54,519 bases of DNA from Verrucomicrobiota bacterium (GCA_947471985.1 CANIZL010000039.1:1-54519); one strand, 5' to 3'; positions 26,552 to 36,352 are shown, counted from the first letter of the stretch. Made by a program: numbers and translations. Notes: a model not told the origin generated them from the sequence alone.

Positions 26552-27244
26552 TCAATCCGTGCCGAACAACTGGAGCTGCGGATCGGCTGCGGGCCGCGGG
26601 CCGCCAAAGACCTCGATGGCCCGGAGGACATCCTTGGCTTCCAGGGGTACGGTGGTGCGCGTCGCCGGGGCCACGCAGGTGCGGGCCAGCATGGGCGGGT
26701 ACATGCTCCCCAATCCGCGATGGTGCACGGTGTCGAGGATTTGCTTCCCTTGCAGGCGCAGGGCATGGCGCACCGATTGCAGATGAGGCTCGGTGTAGGC
26801 GAAGGTCGGTTCTTCTTGTCCGGCGACCCGCACTTCGGCCATCGGCGCCCACACCACCTGCACGCGCCCCGCATCCAGTAGCGGCCGCATCCAGCGGTAA
26901 AAAAACATCTGTAGGAGCACGCCGCAGTGGATGCCGTCAGCATCTGGATCCATGAGCAAAAGGACCCGGTCGTAGCGGACCCGGTCGAGGAAAAAACCAG
27001 CCCCCACGCCGCCGCCTAGAGCGATGATCAGGGCCGCATAGAGCGGACTGGTGGTAATCCGCTCCGCCGAGCCCCGGAGCGGATTCATGGGCTTGCCCTG
27101 CATCGGCAGCACCGCCTGGAATTCGGGGTCGCAGACGGCGACTACGGAGGAAGAGGCGGAGTCGCCCTCGACGAGGAACAATTCGGTCCCCGCGCCGCGA
27201 AGTCGGCAGTCAGCGAGCTTGCGGGGCCGGGCGGGAAAAGACAT
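26552..27244 (-). CDS. Stand-alone GyrB/ParE-type TOPRIM protein
   Basis: 230 residues from the ATG at 27244. It equals only the C-terminal half of a type II topoisomerase B subunit. PRKLADCRLRGAGTELFLVE corresponds to the GyrB TOPRIM entry, EGDSAS keeps the catalytic Glu (26), AVLPMQGKPMN matches the GyrB LPLRGKILN block, and MDPDADG keeps the metal-binding aspartates (99, 101, 103). The GyrB end pattern RGLGSM...RTTVPLEAKDVLRA is also present. The GHKL ATPase and transducer domains are absent, and the upstream in-frame sequence is not related to them. It may bind a GyrA/ParC-type partner or act independently; no such partner is in the window. The possible ATP-grasp gene ends 34 nt upstream, so the two are likely co-transcribed. 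Confidence 0.82.
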   Translation of the reverse strand: MSFPARPRKLADCRLRGAGTELFLVEGDSASSSVVAVCDPEFQAVLPMQGKPMNPLRGSAERITTSPLYAALIIALGGGVGAGFFLDRVRYDRVLLLMDPDADGIHCGVLLQMFFYRWMRPLLDAGRVQVVWAPMAEVRVAGQEEPTFAYTEPHLQSVRHALRLQGKQILDTVHHRGLGSMYPPMLARTCVAPATRTTVPLEAKDVLRAIEVFGGPRPAADPQLQLFGTD

Positions 27245-27278
27245 GCGGTCGGGGGGGGCGGTTGGGGTGCGCGGTGTC

Positions 27279-28598
27279 CTACACGCGGCAGGGAGCCAGG
27301 ATGGCGTCGCGCATGCCGTGGATGATTTTCTTGTCCGCCGGACAGACGGTGGCCAGCACGCCGCCCAGTTGGGGGCGCGCGGAATCCAGCTCGCCGCTGA
27401 CGAAGTAATACGGACAGAGCCGGACTCGGCCAGGCATGGGAATCGTCGTGCCCAGGGTGGGATCCACATAAGCGGCCTCGACGGTCCGCGGTTTGTGATA
27501 CCGCTGGACGATGTGCGGTGCCCGCGGCCAGGCGGCGAGCGCGTGATCCACGGCCGCACTCCAATCCGCCGTGCTCATATCGCTGCCGAGATGCACGCCG
27601 CGCGCGCCCCAGGCAGTTTCATCAAAACCGGAAATCTTGAGAATGAGATCGCGATCCCGTTGGGACAACGCCTTCAACTGGGTCCAATCGGTGAGATCCA
27701 ATCCGGGAAACGCCCCCTGCGGCGGGAGGGGCGTGGGATCTACGACCCAGGTTTGCGGGACAATCTGCAACAGCCGCTGCAGGAAGCCTTCACCGAGTTC
27801 CTGCCGCCAGTACGGGCGGAGATTGCGATTCCACAGCAGGGCGAACAGCAGTTTCTCTTCAAAGATGGGCTTCAGCGGGGGCGTGAGTCGGATTTGTTTC
27901 CGGGCGGCCAGATCGGCGATGGGTCCGGAGTTCGCGACGTTGGCGAGGTCGAAGAGTTCGAAGAACCGGTATACCGCGTCCCCGGCGGCGAAATCAGTGA
28001 AGCTGCCGTCCCGCAGTTGAAAGCGTTCGCCCAGGCGACCCGCCAGCCACGCCATTTCCGGGCGGTAGGTGGCGGCTTCCTCCGACACCACCAACTGCAC
28101 GCGGGAGGCATCGCCAAAGATGCTGGCAAATCCCTGGAGCATGCCGTCGGCCCCGCCCACGACGTCCTCTCCGAGACCGGCGTAGGTCTGATTGAGCCAC
28201 TGCGTGAGACCGATTCCCCCCGGGACGGAATCCAATTCGGAAATGGCGAAACCGTTTTCCGTCAGCAGGACGTCGGGTCGGATGACCCGTGGAACCTCGG
28301 ATTTGAAAGCCGGATCGCGTTGGCGCTCGATCAATTCGGCCGGCTTCCCCTGATCCAGCCACTGGGCGACCCAGGCCGGGGCTTTGCCATCGACGCTGCG
28401 GCGGTAGAGCAAATTGACGGCGCGGTAGAATTGAAGCAGGACGCGGCCCAGCGATTCCAGGTCGCGCGCCAGTTCCGGGCCCAGCGCGAAGGGCTGCGGG
28501 GAAACCCGCCAATCGTGACCGGCGAAAAGGCCGCCGGCGGGCAGGGCAGCGCGCACGGCCGCGGCCCGTTGTGCATCCGGCGTGGAAAGATCACTCAT
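27279..28598 (-). CDS. Conserved hypothetical, possible ATP-grasp enzyme
   Basis: 439 residues, not confidently recognised. Parts suggest an ATP-grasp-like fold: RPDVLLTENGFAISELDSVP with GGIGLTQWLN (acidic residues in a substrate-side loop), KISGFDETAWGARGVHLGSD (Gly-rich loop after a Lys), a later PHIVQRYHKP (the VIQ-type strand before a metal site) and RVRLCPYYFV. No signal peptide or membrane helix is seen. If the fold is right, it would join a carboxylate to an amine or thiol using ATP. It is just upstream of the TOPRIM gene, and the pair may be functionally linked. A plain hypothetical protein is the safe alternative. Confidence 0.55.
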   Translation of the reverse strand: MSDLSTPDAQRAAAVRAALPAGGLFAGHDWRVSPQPFALGPELARDLESLGRVLLQFYRAVNLLYRRSVDGKAPAWVAQWLDQGKPAELIERQRDPAFKSEVPRVIRPDVLLTENGFAISELDSVPGGIGLTQWLNQTYAGLGEDVVGGADGMLQGFASIFGDASRVQLVVSEEAATYRPEMAWLAGRLGERFQLRDGSFTDFAAGDAVYRFFELFDLANVANSGPIADLAARKQIRLTPPLKPIFEEKLLFALLWNRNLRPYWRQELGEGFLQRLLQIVPQTWVVDPTPLPPQGAFPGLDLTDWTQLKALSQRDRDLILKISGFDETAWGARGVHLGSDMSTADWSAAVDHALAAWPRAPHIVQRYHKPRTVEAAYVDPTLGTTIPMPGRVRLCPYYFVSGELDSARPQLGGVLATVCPADKKIIHGMRDAILAPCRV

Positions 28599-28687
28599 AC
28601 CCGCAGGGTACCCAGCCTTCCGGAAGGCGAAAGGTAAACGTCGGCGACGAAATAGGGCTCCTAAGGGGCCGCTAACGGGCAGCTGAC

Positions 28688-30190
28688 TCAGGATCCTACG
28701 GCGGCGGCCAACAGGGATTCCTCGCTCCAGTCCTTGGTTGCCTGGACGGACACCACCCGGCCGCGACTGAAGGCGGCGATCGTGTCACACACGCCCAGCA
28801 ATTCCGGCAGGTACGAGCTTACCAGGACCACGGCCTGGCCTTGATTCGCGGCCTGGTCGATCCGCTGATAAATGGCGACTTTTGCGCCGACATCGATGCC
28901 TCTCGTGGGTTCGTCCAGCAGGAGGATGCGGGCCTCGTGGAAGAGGAGCCGGCCGAAGGCGATCTTTTGCTGATTGCCACCGGAGAGCTCGCCGACGGAT
29001 TGATTTTCGTCGCGCGCCTTGACCTCCAATTGCTCCATCCAATCGCGGGTGCTGGCGCGCTCGGCACTGGCGCGAATGATTCCCCAGCGGGAAACGGCCT
29101 TGGGACGCGTCAGGGTGAGGTTTTCGCGGAGACTGCGGCCCAGCAAGAGTCCCTCGCGTTTGCGATCTTCGCTGAGGAGCGCCACTCCGTCCTTCAAACG
29201 ATGGTGCGGCGGACGCTTGGTTTTTTCGGTACCGCCCACGGTGACGTCGCCCCCGGTAATGCGATCCAAGCCGAACAGCGCGCGGAGGGTTTCCGTTCGT
29301 CCGGCCCCGACCAAGCCAAACAGGCCCACGACCTCTCCGGCGCGCACGGAGAACGACACCGCGGTGGGTTTGGTCAAACCGGCCAGGTTGGCCACCTCCA
29401 GCATCGAGGTTCCCGGTGAACGGGGTGAACGGGGGTAAAGATCCGTCACGTCGCGACCGACCATGTGCTGGATTATTTCGCGCGAGGGAGTCCCGGCGAG
29501 CTCGCCGCTGTGGACGGAGCGGCCGTCCCGGAGGATGGTGAACCGGGAGCACACGTGGCGGCATTCCTCGAGGAAATGGGAGACGTAGAGCAGGCTGACG
29601 CCTTCGTTCCGCAGGCGCTCCAAAGCGGCGAACAACCGCTGGGTATCTGCGCGGGTCAGGCTGCTGGTGGGTTCGTCAAGAATCAGGAGCCGCGGTTGGG
29701 TGAGCAGCGCCCGGGCGATTTCGATCAACTGTTGCTGGGCGACCGTGAGACTGCCCGCGGTGGCGTGCAGTGGGATATCCGCGCCCAAGCGGGCCAGGGC
29801 GGCGGTCGCCATTTCGCGTCGCCGACGGCGATCCAGGAAACCGACCCGATTGCGGGGTTCCAGGCCGAGCGTCAGGTTTTCTTCGACCGAGAGATGGGGC
29901 GCGAGGGTCAGTTCCTGATGGATCATCGCCACCCCATGACGGCGGGCCTCCAGCGGCCCGCGCGGCTGATAGCGATTGCCTTCGAAGCGGATGTCGCCGG
30001 CGTCGGCCCGTTGGACCCCGGCGAGGATTTTGAGGAGGGTGCTTTTCCCGGCGCCGTTCTCACCGATCAAGGCGTGCGCCTCTCCGGCCGCGACCCGCAA
30101 CGAAACACCGGCCAACGCCTGGGTGCCACCGAAGGCCTTGGTCACTCCGGAGAGTTCCAAGCGGTTCACGTTGGGGGCTGGCTGGTGCAT
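28688..30190 (-). CDS. Sugar ABC transporter ATP-binding protein (RbsA/MglA type)
   Basis: 500 residues with two ABC domains, the RbsA/MglA arrangement. First half: Walker A GENGAGKST, LTVAQQQLIEIARAL as signature and LLILDEPTSSL as Walker B. Second half: GLVGAGRTE as the altered Walker A typical of this family, VGELSGGNQQKIAFGRL as signature and LLLDEPTRGIDVG. It powers import of a sugar or related small molecule such as ribose, galactose or autoinducer-2. It lies 65 nt after the binding-protein gene. The usual RbsC/MglC permease is missing here; the next genes are unrelated. Confidence 0.93.
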   Translation of the reverse strand: MHQPAPNVNRLELSGVTKAFGGTQALAGVSLRVAAGEAHALIGENGAGKSTLLKILAGVQRADAGDIRFEGNRYQPRGPLEARRHGVAMIHQELTLAPHLSVEENLTLGLEPRNRVGFLDRRRRREMATAALARLGADIPLHATAGSLTVAQQQLIEIARALLTQPRLLILDEPTSSLTRADTQRLFAALERLRNEGVSLLYVSHFLEECRHVCSRFTILRDGRSVHSGELAGTPSREIIQHMVGRDVTDLYPRSPRSPGTSMLEVANLAGLTKPTAVSFSVRAGEVVGLFGLVGAGRTETLRALFGLDRITGGDVTVGGTEKTKRPPHHRLKDGVALLSEDRKREGLLLGRSLRENLTLTRPKAVSRWGIIRASAERASTRDWMEQLEVKARDENQSVGELSGGNQQKIAFGRLLFHEARILLLDEPTRGIDVGAKVAIYQRIDQAANQGQAVVLVSSYLPELLGVCDTIAAFSRGRVVSVQATKDWSEESLLAAAVGS

Positions 30191-30255
30191 GCGGGAGAGA
30201 GTAGGGGAAGCGGGCGGGAATCCGATGACTGCGACGCGGAGGGCGCAGGGGTGAA

Positions 30256-31242
30256 CTACTCGCCCAAAAACTCCTTGAGCGGCGGATTCAGCAATTCGGC
30301 GACTTCAGGCGAATTCATGTTCTCCCGGCTAACCATCGTGACCCCGGTGTCGATACGCTTATCCACCTTCTGTTTGCGCAAGTGGGCGACCAGCGTCTTG
30401 ACGCCCAGGTACCCCATGCGGACCGGCGCCTGCACCACCAGGCCCTGCACATCTCCGGCTTTCATGTCGGCTACGGATTGCGATCCGGCATCGAAGCCAA
30501 TCATCTTCACCTTGCCGCCGGCCAGTCCGAGATCCCGCAGAGCCTTGGTCATGGCGATGGTGGACGTCTCGTTCGCACAGAACACGCCGTTCACCTGGGA
30601 ACCGAAGCGATTCAGCAGGTTTTGCGAGACCTGATAGGCGAGTTCCCGCGTGGCGCCCGCGTATTGGTCGGAGGAAATGATCTTGATCCCTGGATGCTTT
30701 TTCATGGCGTCGAGGAATCCGACTTCCCGCGCCTCGGTGCTGGCGCTGCCGACCTGATAGCGCAGCAGGATGACATTGCCCTTGCCGTTCAGCAGTTCCG
30801 CCAACTTGGCGCCCGCCATTTGGCCACCCTTGAAATTATCCGTCGCGACAAAGCTGACATGCTTGTCGGACTTTAGATCGGAATCGATCACCACGGTGGG
30901 AATGCCCGCCTGGGCAGCGGTGTTTACCGGCGCGGCCAGGGCTTGGAAGTCGAGCGGCGCCAGGACGATGCCATCGACGTTGCGGGCCGTGAAATTCTCG
31001 ACCACCTGGATCTGCTGGTCGCGGTCATCCTCGCGGAGGGGGCCATTCCAGAACAGCTTCACTTTGATGCCTTCCTTGGCCAGTTCGCGTTCCGCCTTGA
31101 TGGCCCCGGCGTGGATGGATTTCCAGAACTCGTGGGTCGTGCCTTTGGGGATGACGGCGATCTGGTAGGAATCGGCGGCCTGCAGCAACAGGCTGGCCAG
31201 GACACAGCTAGTGCCCGCGAGGAGACGCAACAGGGAATTCAC
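30256..31242 (-). CDS. Periplasmic sugar-binding protein (RbsB-like)
   Basis: 328 residues from a GTG at 31242, which starts a good signal peptide (NSLLRLLAGTSCVLASLLL, then QAAD). A TTG at 31278, overlapping the pseudopilin stop, would add 12 residues with no clear purpose. It is a type I periplasmic binding protein: YQIAVIPKGTTHEFWKSIHA at the start, ENFTARNVDGIVLAPLD in the first hinge, GIPTVVIDSDL, and GVFCANETSTIAMTKAL later. It delivers substrate to the RbsA-like ATPase; ligand unknown. It is the first of the two transporter genes. Confidence 0.88.
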   Translation of the reverse strand: MNSLLRLLAGTSCVLASLLLQAADSYQIAVIPKGTTHEFWKSIHAGAIKAERELAKEGIKVKLFWNGPLREDDRDQQIQVVENFTARNVDGIVLAPLDFQALAAPVNTAAQAGIPTVVIDSDLKSDKHVSFVATDNFKGGQMAGAKLAELLNGKGNVILLRYQVGSASTEAREVGFLDAMKKHPGIKIISSDQYAGATRELAYQVSQNLLNRFGSQVNGVFCANETSTIAMTKALRDLGLAGGKVKMIGFDAGSQSVADMKAGDVQGLVVQAPVRMGYLGVKTLVAHLRKQKVDKRIDTGVTMVSRENMNSPEVAELLNPPLKEFLGE

Positions 31243-31274
31243 GCCCGCATCATACGCGAACAAACCGGCAGAAA

Positions 31275-32405
31275 TCAAACCCGAGCACGCAAGGGCTTGA
31301 GGCGTTCAGCGCGGGCTTGTTCCTGTTCCGCGGCATACGCCTGCCAGCGCAGCTGCCGAGTTTGCCGGCGTTGTTTTTCGCGGTGGAAATGCCACCAAAG
31401 CATCGCGGCTCCCAGCAACATCAACAACAACCACAGCCAGAACAGGGACCGGCGCAGGGTGACTTCGGTGGACGAAATGGGCGGGGCGACGGATGCCAGG
31501 GCAGTTGCAGCATTGGTGCCAGCAGGGGTATGCGGAGCGGCCTTGGGCTTCCGGGTACGGGCCCCCGCGTCGACGAAGGTGGATTCCGTGCCGGGATTCG
31601 ACCGGCCGAGATCGACGGAAGCTGCGGTGCTGGCTCCGTAATCAGCCCCCGCCGGTGCCGGATTGGCCGCTTGATAGGCCGCCTGGCGTTGCTGTTCCGT
31701 GGGAGGGGGCGGTGCGGAGTTGCCGGTGCGGGGAGGATTCTTGACGGAGGCCACCGATTGGGCGGCGGCAGCGAGTTGCGCGGGTGACACGGCCACCGAT
31801 TTCCGCAACTCCACATGGCTGTCGCCGAACACCACGTTCCCCTTGTTATCGTGCCGGGAGTTGGCGAACAGGACCTGGCTTTGCCCCATATCAATGGTGG
31901 TCTGATTCAGCTTTTGCCAGTCACCCAGCAGATGGCTATCGGTGGCCAACACGGAAGTGGAACTGCCGGCTTCGGCCTGAAGGTTCAGGGCGTAGCACAG
32001 GTTGGTCAGTCGGAGATCGGCAAAACTGGAAACCCACATCTTGGTGGACGGACAGACCATGATTTGGGCGGACTGAAACGCACTGGAAGCGGCAATAAAC
32101 GCAAGCGGGCTGAGAATATACTGACCATTGAGGACCGGGGCCTCGAGGTTTTGCTCCCGGGAACCGCCCTCGGCGAGCGGGACCTGCTGGGGGTAACGGT
32201 CGTTGTGGTCATGCGCGAACGACGCGAAGGCGATGCCGATCTGGCGGAGATTGTTGGCGCACTTGGTTCGCCGGGCATTCTTGACCGCCTGGACCATGCT
32301 GGGGAAGGCCAGGGCGGCGAGAATGGCGATGATGGAGCAGACCGTAAGGACCTCCACCAGCGTATAGCCGGGTGGGCGTCTTTGGCGAGAATTTGGGCTC
32401 CGCAT
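31275..32405 (-). CDS. Pseudopilin-like protein with C-terminal membrane helix
   Basis: 376 residues from the ATG at 32405. A class III-type prepilin leader precedes GYTLVEVLTVCSIIAILAAL, whose Glu at +5 is kept, so a prepilin peptidase would cleave and methylate it. KNARRTKCANNLRQIGIAF and HDNKGNVVFGDSHVEL (H-X9-D pattern) identify the Verrucomicrobia/Planctomycetes type of pseudopilin-like proteins. Unlike normal pilins, a long Pro/Ala/Ser linker leads to a second membrane helix (LFWLWLLLMLLGAAMLWWHF) and a strongly basic tail ending RLKPLRARV. It lies 155 nt after the response regulator gene. Confidence 0.82.
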   Translation of the reverse strand: MRSPNSRQRRPPGYTLVEVLTVCSIIAILAALAFPSMVQAVKNARRTKCANNLRQIGIAFASFAHDHNDRYPQQVPLAEGGSREQNLEAPVLNGQYILSPLAFIAASSAFQSAQIMVCPSTKMWVSSFADLRLTNLCYALNLQAEAGSSTSVLATDSHLLGDWQKLNQTTIDMGQSQVLFANSRHDNKGNVVFGDSHVELRKSVAVSPAQLAAAAQSVASVKNPPRTGNSAPPPPTEQQRQAAYQAANPAPAGADYGASTAASVDLGRSNPGTESTFVDAGARTRKPKAAPHTPAGTNAATALASVAPPISSTEVTLRRSLFWLWLLLMLLGAAMLWWHFHREKQRRQTRQLRWQAYAAEQEQARAERLKPLRARV

Positions 32406-32560
32406 AGGTTTGACTGGAGAATAAGACCACACCTTATGTCCCAGTGGCAAGCTGTTTTACAATGTGTGGCTCGTCTGTCGCTTCGGAAGGAAGCTGGCCC
32501 GAAGCGGACGCCAAGGTGGACGCTACTGGGGCCCAACGGCTCGGACCAGCGGCGGCGGCG

Positions 32561-34000
32561 CTACTCGGCCAGCGGGCGCAACTCCGGCCACTTTTGGATA
32601 CGTCGGAGCAAGGTTTGGTGCGTAATTCCCAAACGGACAGCGGTTCGGCGAATGGCGCCGCCTTCCAGCTTGAGGGCTTGCTCGATGATCCGGTATTCCT
32701 GCTGGTCCAAGGAACTCAACTCGCGTCCCCCACTCGCCGCCGGATTCGCGTCGGCGGGCGGTGCTGGAGGGGGGGGCGGCGCCGACGGTAGATTGGTGGC
32801 GATGGGCTGATTGCGCGGATAGAGCCAGCCGAGATCCAACGTCAACCAGTTGGCCTCCTCCGGGGTGCGGAGCAGCGAACGTTCCAGGATGTTGCGCAGT
32901 TCGCGGATGTTGCCGGGAAAATCGTACTCGTGCAGGGCCGATAGATCTGACGGCTGGATGAAGGGGGTCTTTCGTCCGTATTTCTCCCCCAATTGCCGGA
33001 CCAGAGCGCTGGCGATGCGATCCAGGTCGTCGATGCGTTCGCGCAGGGGAGGGAGGCGGACGGTAAAGACGTCCAACCGGTACATGAGATCGGCCCGTAC
33101 GCGCCCGGCGATGACTTCTTCCAACAGCAGGCGATTGGTGGCGGCGATGACGCGGCCGTGAAATTTGCGGGTTTCGGAACTGCCCAACGGCCGATACTCC
33201 CGCGATTCCAGAAAACGCAATAATTTGGGTTGCTGGAGCAGCGGCACCTCACCGATTTCGTCCAAAAACAGAGTGCCGTGACCGGCGGCTTCGGCCAGGC
33301 CGACGCGTCGCTTGTCTGCGCCTGTGTAGGCCCCCTTTTCGGCCCCGAAAAGTTCGGCCTCAAACATGGCCTCGGTCAGGGTGGAACAGTTCAATGCCAC
33401 GTAGGGCGCTTTGGATTCCGCATCCGGGAAGGTCAGGTGATGCAGGGTCCGGGCAGCGAGATCCTTTCCGGTACCTGTCTCGCCGATCAGCAGGACCGTG
33501 GCGGTCGGATGTCGTGCGGCCTGATGCAGCATCTGGAGCACTTCCCGGATCACCGGGCTCTCGCCGGACATTTCCGTCGGACCCGCATCCTCACCGCGGT
33601 ACATGCGCTGTTTGGCCCGGTGGACGCAATCCGCCAGGGCGTCCGCGGCCATGGGTTTGGTGAGGTAATCGAAAAGGCCATTGCGGGTGAGCGCCACGGC
33701 TTTGCTCAACTCCGGCTGCCCCGTGCTCATGATGGCCACGATGTTGGGGAACCGGCGTTGCAACTGGGGGAAAAAATCGAATCCGGTACCATCCGGGAGC
33801 CGGTTGTCGAGGATGGCCAGGTCGAAGCTATCGCGCTCGATCGCCTCGCGCGCCTCGCGGATGGTCGGACAATGCACGACCCTTCCGCCTTCCTGCGAAA
33901 TTACCAACTTGGCCAGGGCGGCGAAATCCAGATCATCCTCCAGGAGCAGACAATTGAACCGCTGCTGATCCACCGGTGACTTGGACCGTTGCTTCATCAT
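32561..34000 (-). CDS. NtrC-type sigma-54 response regulator
   Basis: 479 residues. Receiver domain (about 15-130) with the acidic pair ED in LLLEDDLDF, phosphoacceptor Asp65 in [11 protein letters not shown] and Lys115 in TKPM. The AAA+ domain (about 140-375) has Walker A GETGTGKD (173-180), GAYTGA (223-228, a Tyr form of the sigma-54-contacting GAFTGA loop) and Walker [12 protein letters not shown] Pro-rich linker leads to a C-terminal Fis-type helix-turn-helix ([20 protein letters not shown]). It would remodel sigma-54 RNA polymerase on phosphorylation. It lies 21 nt after the Ig-protein gene, which has a sigma-54 promoter, so it probably controls its own operon. A GAGGT Shine-Dalgarno precedes the ATG. 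Confidence 0.93.
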   Translation of the reverse strand: MMKQRSKSPVDQQRFNCLLLEDDLDFAALAKLVISQEGGRVVHCPTIREAREAIERDSFDLAILDNRLPDGTGFDFFPQLQRRFPNIVAIMSTGQPELSKAVALTRNGLFDYLTKPMAADALADCVHRAKQRMYRGEDAGPTEMSGESPVIREVLQMLHQAARHPTATVLLIGETGTGKDLAARTLHHLTFPDAESKAPYVALNCSTLTEAMFEAELFGAEKGAYTGADKRRVGLAEAAGHGTLFLDEIGEVPLLQQPKLLRFLESREYRPLGSSETRKFHGRVIAATNRLLLEEVIAGRVRADLMYRLDVFTVRLPPLRERIDDLDRIASALVRQLGEKYGRKTPFIQPSDLSALHEYDFPGNIRELRNILERSLLRTPEEANWLTLDLGWLYPRNQPIATNLPSAPPPPPAPPADANPAASGGRELSSLDQQEYRIIEQALKLEGGAIRRTAVRLGITHQTLLRRIQKWPELRPLAE

Positions 34001-34021
34001 ACCTCAGCAAGGGTTCACCGA

Positions 34022-36352
34022 TTATTGCTGCACGACAATGCGAAAGAACCGCTTACTCGGATCGGGGGCATCGGCAAAGGTGAGGTTGCCACCCGTGCCC
34101 AGAATCGATTGCACCGTCTGCCAGCTGCCGGAGGCCAGGCTGGAGCGGGATTGCAGGAGGTAGGTACGCCCTGCTTGGGTAGCGCACGAAATACCGGTGC
34201 CGTCGGCAAAGAGCGCCAATCGGGCTTGGGGGGCGGCGAGGACGGTGACGGCGGCCGCTTGGCTGATGACCTGGCCGGATGCGTTGGCGGCGCGGACCGA
34301 GTATTCACCGGCTTGCGATGTCTGGACGTTGCTGAGGGCCAGCGTCGCGCCGGTCGCGCCGGAAACCTCGGTCCCGTTACGGTACCACTGATAGCTCGTG
34401 GCACCCGAGGCCGAGCAGCTCAGGGTCCAGTTGGATCCGGGGGCGATCAGACTGCCCGAAGGTTGGGCAGCGATACTGGGCGGTGTTCCCGCGGCGAGCA
34501 CCGAAACCGTGGCCGAAGCGCTGGTGACTGTGCCGGCGGCGTTCGAGACCACGACGGAATAATTTCCCGCGTGGGACGATTGGGCGGAGGAAACGGTCCA
34601 GGTAGCGGCGTTCGCTCCCGATATGGCCACACCATTCAGGCGCCATTGGTATTGCAGGGTCCCACCGCCGGCAGCGGAGGCGCTGACGGTGAAGGCCTGC
34701 CCCTGCGCCACCTGAAGACCTACGGGCTGACGAACCAGCGTGGGTACTTCCACAACATTCAGGGCAGCCGGGGTGCTGATCGTCATGCCGCCGGAATTAC
34801 GGACCACCACGTCATAGCGTCCGTTGTTCGTCGACGTGACATTGGTGACCACCAGATTGGTCCCGGTGGCACCGGAAATCGGCACCCCGCCAAACCGCCA
34901 TTGGAACGTATTGGCGACCGGGGCGCTGGCGACCACTGAGAAGGAAGCTGTCTGGCCCTGCACCAAAGCGGTTGGTGCGGGTTGTACCAGAATCGCGGGG
35001 GCCGCCGGTGTGTAGTTGTAGTTCAGCTTGGCTGTGCCGTGGGCTCCATTGACGCCATCGACCACCACCAAGTACAGGACTCCACCCGTCACGGGGAAGG
35101 AAACCGAACTCGACGTATTTCCGGACCACTGATCGTTCTGGCAGGCGACGGCCGTCAACCCGGCATAGCCGCCGATGGAGGCGTTGTAGGTGTACACGGC
35201 CAGGATCGTGTCGAACGTACTGCCCACGGTATTAACGATCATGGATCCATTGGCCACGGGCGTGTAGGCGTACCAATACGAAGCACCACCCGCCACGCCG
35301 CAGTGGAGCGGTTCGGCGGGGTCATACTGGGCGGCCACAGTGCTGAAAGTCTGACTTCCGGTGTAGCTGTGAATGACGGTCATCGCGGGCAGCTCGGGCA
35401 GGACCGCCGTGCTGCCGCCATTCCGACCCGCTGTGTCTCCGGCAGCCGCAGTGTCACGATCCGCTTCGACGAGCGCCAAGGCCTCGGCGAGAGTGTCCGT
35501 GGCGCGCATCCCGCGGCGGTCGCCCGAGTGCGATTGGATTTCGGTCTTGCGCGTTACAAAGCTTGCACCCTCCTCATTCGGGTCCAGCGCCGGATTGCTC
35601 ACCCGAAGGGAGTAGGTGCCGACATCGTCATCGCTCAGGGAGGGGAGAACAAAGGCTGCTGCATTCGCTCCCGGGATCGCCACTCCATCGCGCAGCCATT
35701 GATAGGCCAATTGGCTGCCAGAGATCACGTCGTAGGAAAGGACTACCCGCTCACCTTGGTCATCGGTGCGATCTTTCGACCGGCCAATGACTTTGGGAAG
35801 CGAACGCGTACTGGAAGTGACCCCCCAATTGAGGCGGAAATTTCCCGTGGATCGCCCGACACCCGAGACGGCAATCTCGTAGCGGACGCCCGCCCGCACG
35901 GGCAGCTTGACCCGGCTGAAATCGTCGCCCGGACCATCATCGGCGACGTCGGCGGCCGCCTCGGCCAATTGATCGAAGGACGTGGAGGCGAAATTGGGAA
36001 CGAGGGTGTCAGCCCGCAGGGCCAACTCGTTCGCGTATACCCCCAGGACGGTTGGGAAATCGCTCGAGGTGGCCTGCAACGTCAGCATGCCATCCTGTGG
36101 CGCGACCCAGGAGACCCAGACGGACGTTTTGGACGGAGTGTCATCGTGTCTGGGTTCGCCGCGTTCGCGGGTGGCCAGGGTATTGTCAGTCGACAATTCG
36201 CCGGACGCGCCGGCGATCACACCGCGGTCCGCAAAATTGTCAGCAAAGGGCAATTGAATTGCCCCTGCCGTCTGCGCAATTACCAAGGTTCCAAGAAAAC
36301 TTCGGCCCCACGGACCGGTTACTCGACATGCCAAATTTATCAACCTGTTCAT
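34022..36352 (-). CDS. Large secreted Ig-domain protein under sigma-54 control
   Basis: 776 residues from the ATG at 36352; a GTG at 36433 would fall within the promoter and is rejected. Signal peptide (about 1-31), then two pre-peptidase/PPC-like beta domains (SKTSVWVSWVAPQDGMLTLQ and GGASYWYAYTPVANGSMIVN) with one Ig-like domain between them, then three Ig-like domains with the tell-tale LAYQWLRDGVAI, LQYQWRLNGVAISGAN and TSYQWYRNGTEVSGAT, and a C-terminal beta module (RTYLLQSRSSLASGSWQTVQ, ending FFRIVV) common at the end of secreted Verrucomicrobiota proteins. There are no catalytic motifs, so the role is likely structural or adhesive. It is followed 21 nt later by the sigma-54 regulator gene and preceded by the phased palindrome region. 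Confidence 0.88.
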   Translation of the reverse strand: MNRLINLACRVTGPWGRSFLGTLVIAQTAGAIQLPFADNFADRGVIAGASGELSTDNTLATRERGEPRHDDTPSKTSVWVSWVAPQDGMLTLQATSSDFPTVLGVYANELALRADTLVPNFASTSFDQLAEAAADVADDGPGDDFSRVKLPVRAGVRYEIAVSGVGRSTGNFRLNWGVTSSTRSLPKVIGRSKDRTDDQGERVVLSYDVISGSQLAYQWLRDGVAIPGANAAAFVLPSLSDDDVGTYSLRVSNPALDPNEEGASFVTRKTEIQSHSGDRRGMRATDTLAEALALVEADRDTAAAGDTAGRNGGSTAVLPELPAMTVIHSYTGSQTFSTVAAQYDPAEPLHCGVAGGASYWYAYTPVANGSMIVNTVGSTFDTILAVYTYNASIGGYAGLTAVACQNDQWSGNTSSSVSFPVTGGVLYLVVVDGVNGAHGTAKLNYNYTPAAPAILVQPAPTALVQGQTASFSVVASAPVANTFQWRFGGVPISGATGTNLVVTNVTSTNNGRYDVVVRNSGGMTISTPAALNVVEVPTLVRQPVGLQVAQGQAFTVSASAAGGGTLQYQWRLNGVAISGANAATWTVSSAQSSHAGNYSVVVSNAAGTVTSASATVSVLAAGTPPSIAAQPSGSLIAPGSNWTLSCSASGATSYQWYRNGTEVSGATGATLALSNVQTSQAGEYSVRAANASGQVISQAAAVTVLAAPQARLALFADGTGISCATQAGRTYLLQSRSSLASGSWQTVQSILGTGGNLTFADAPDPSKRFFRIVVQQ

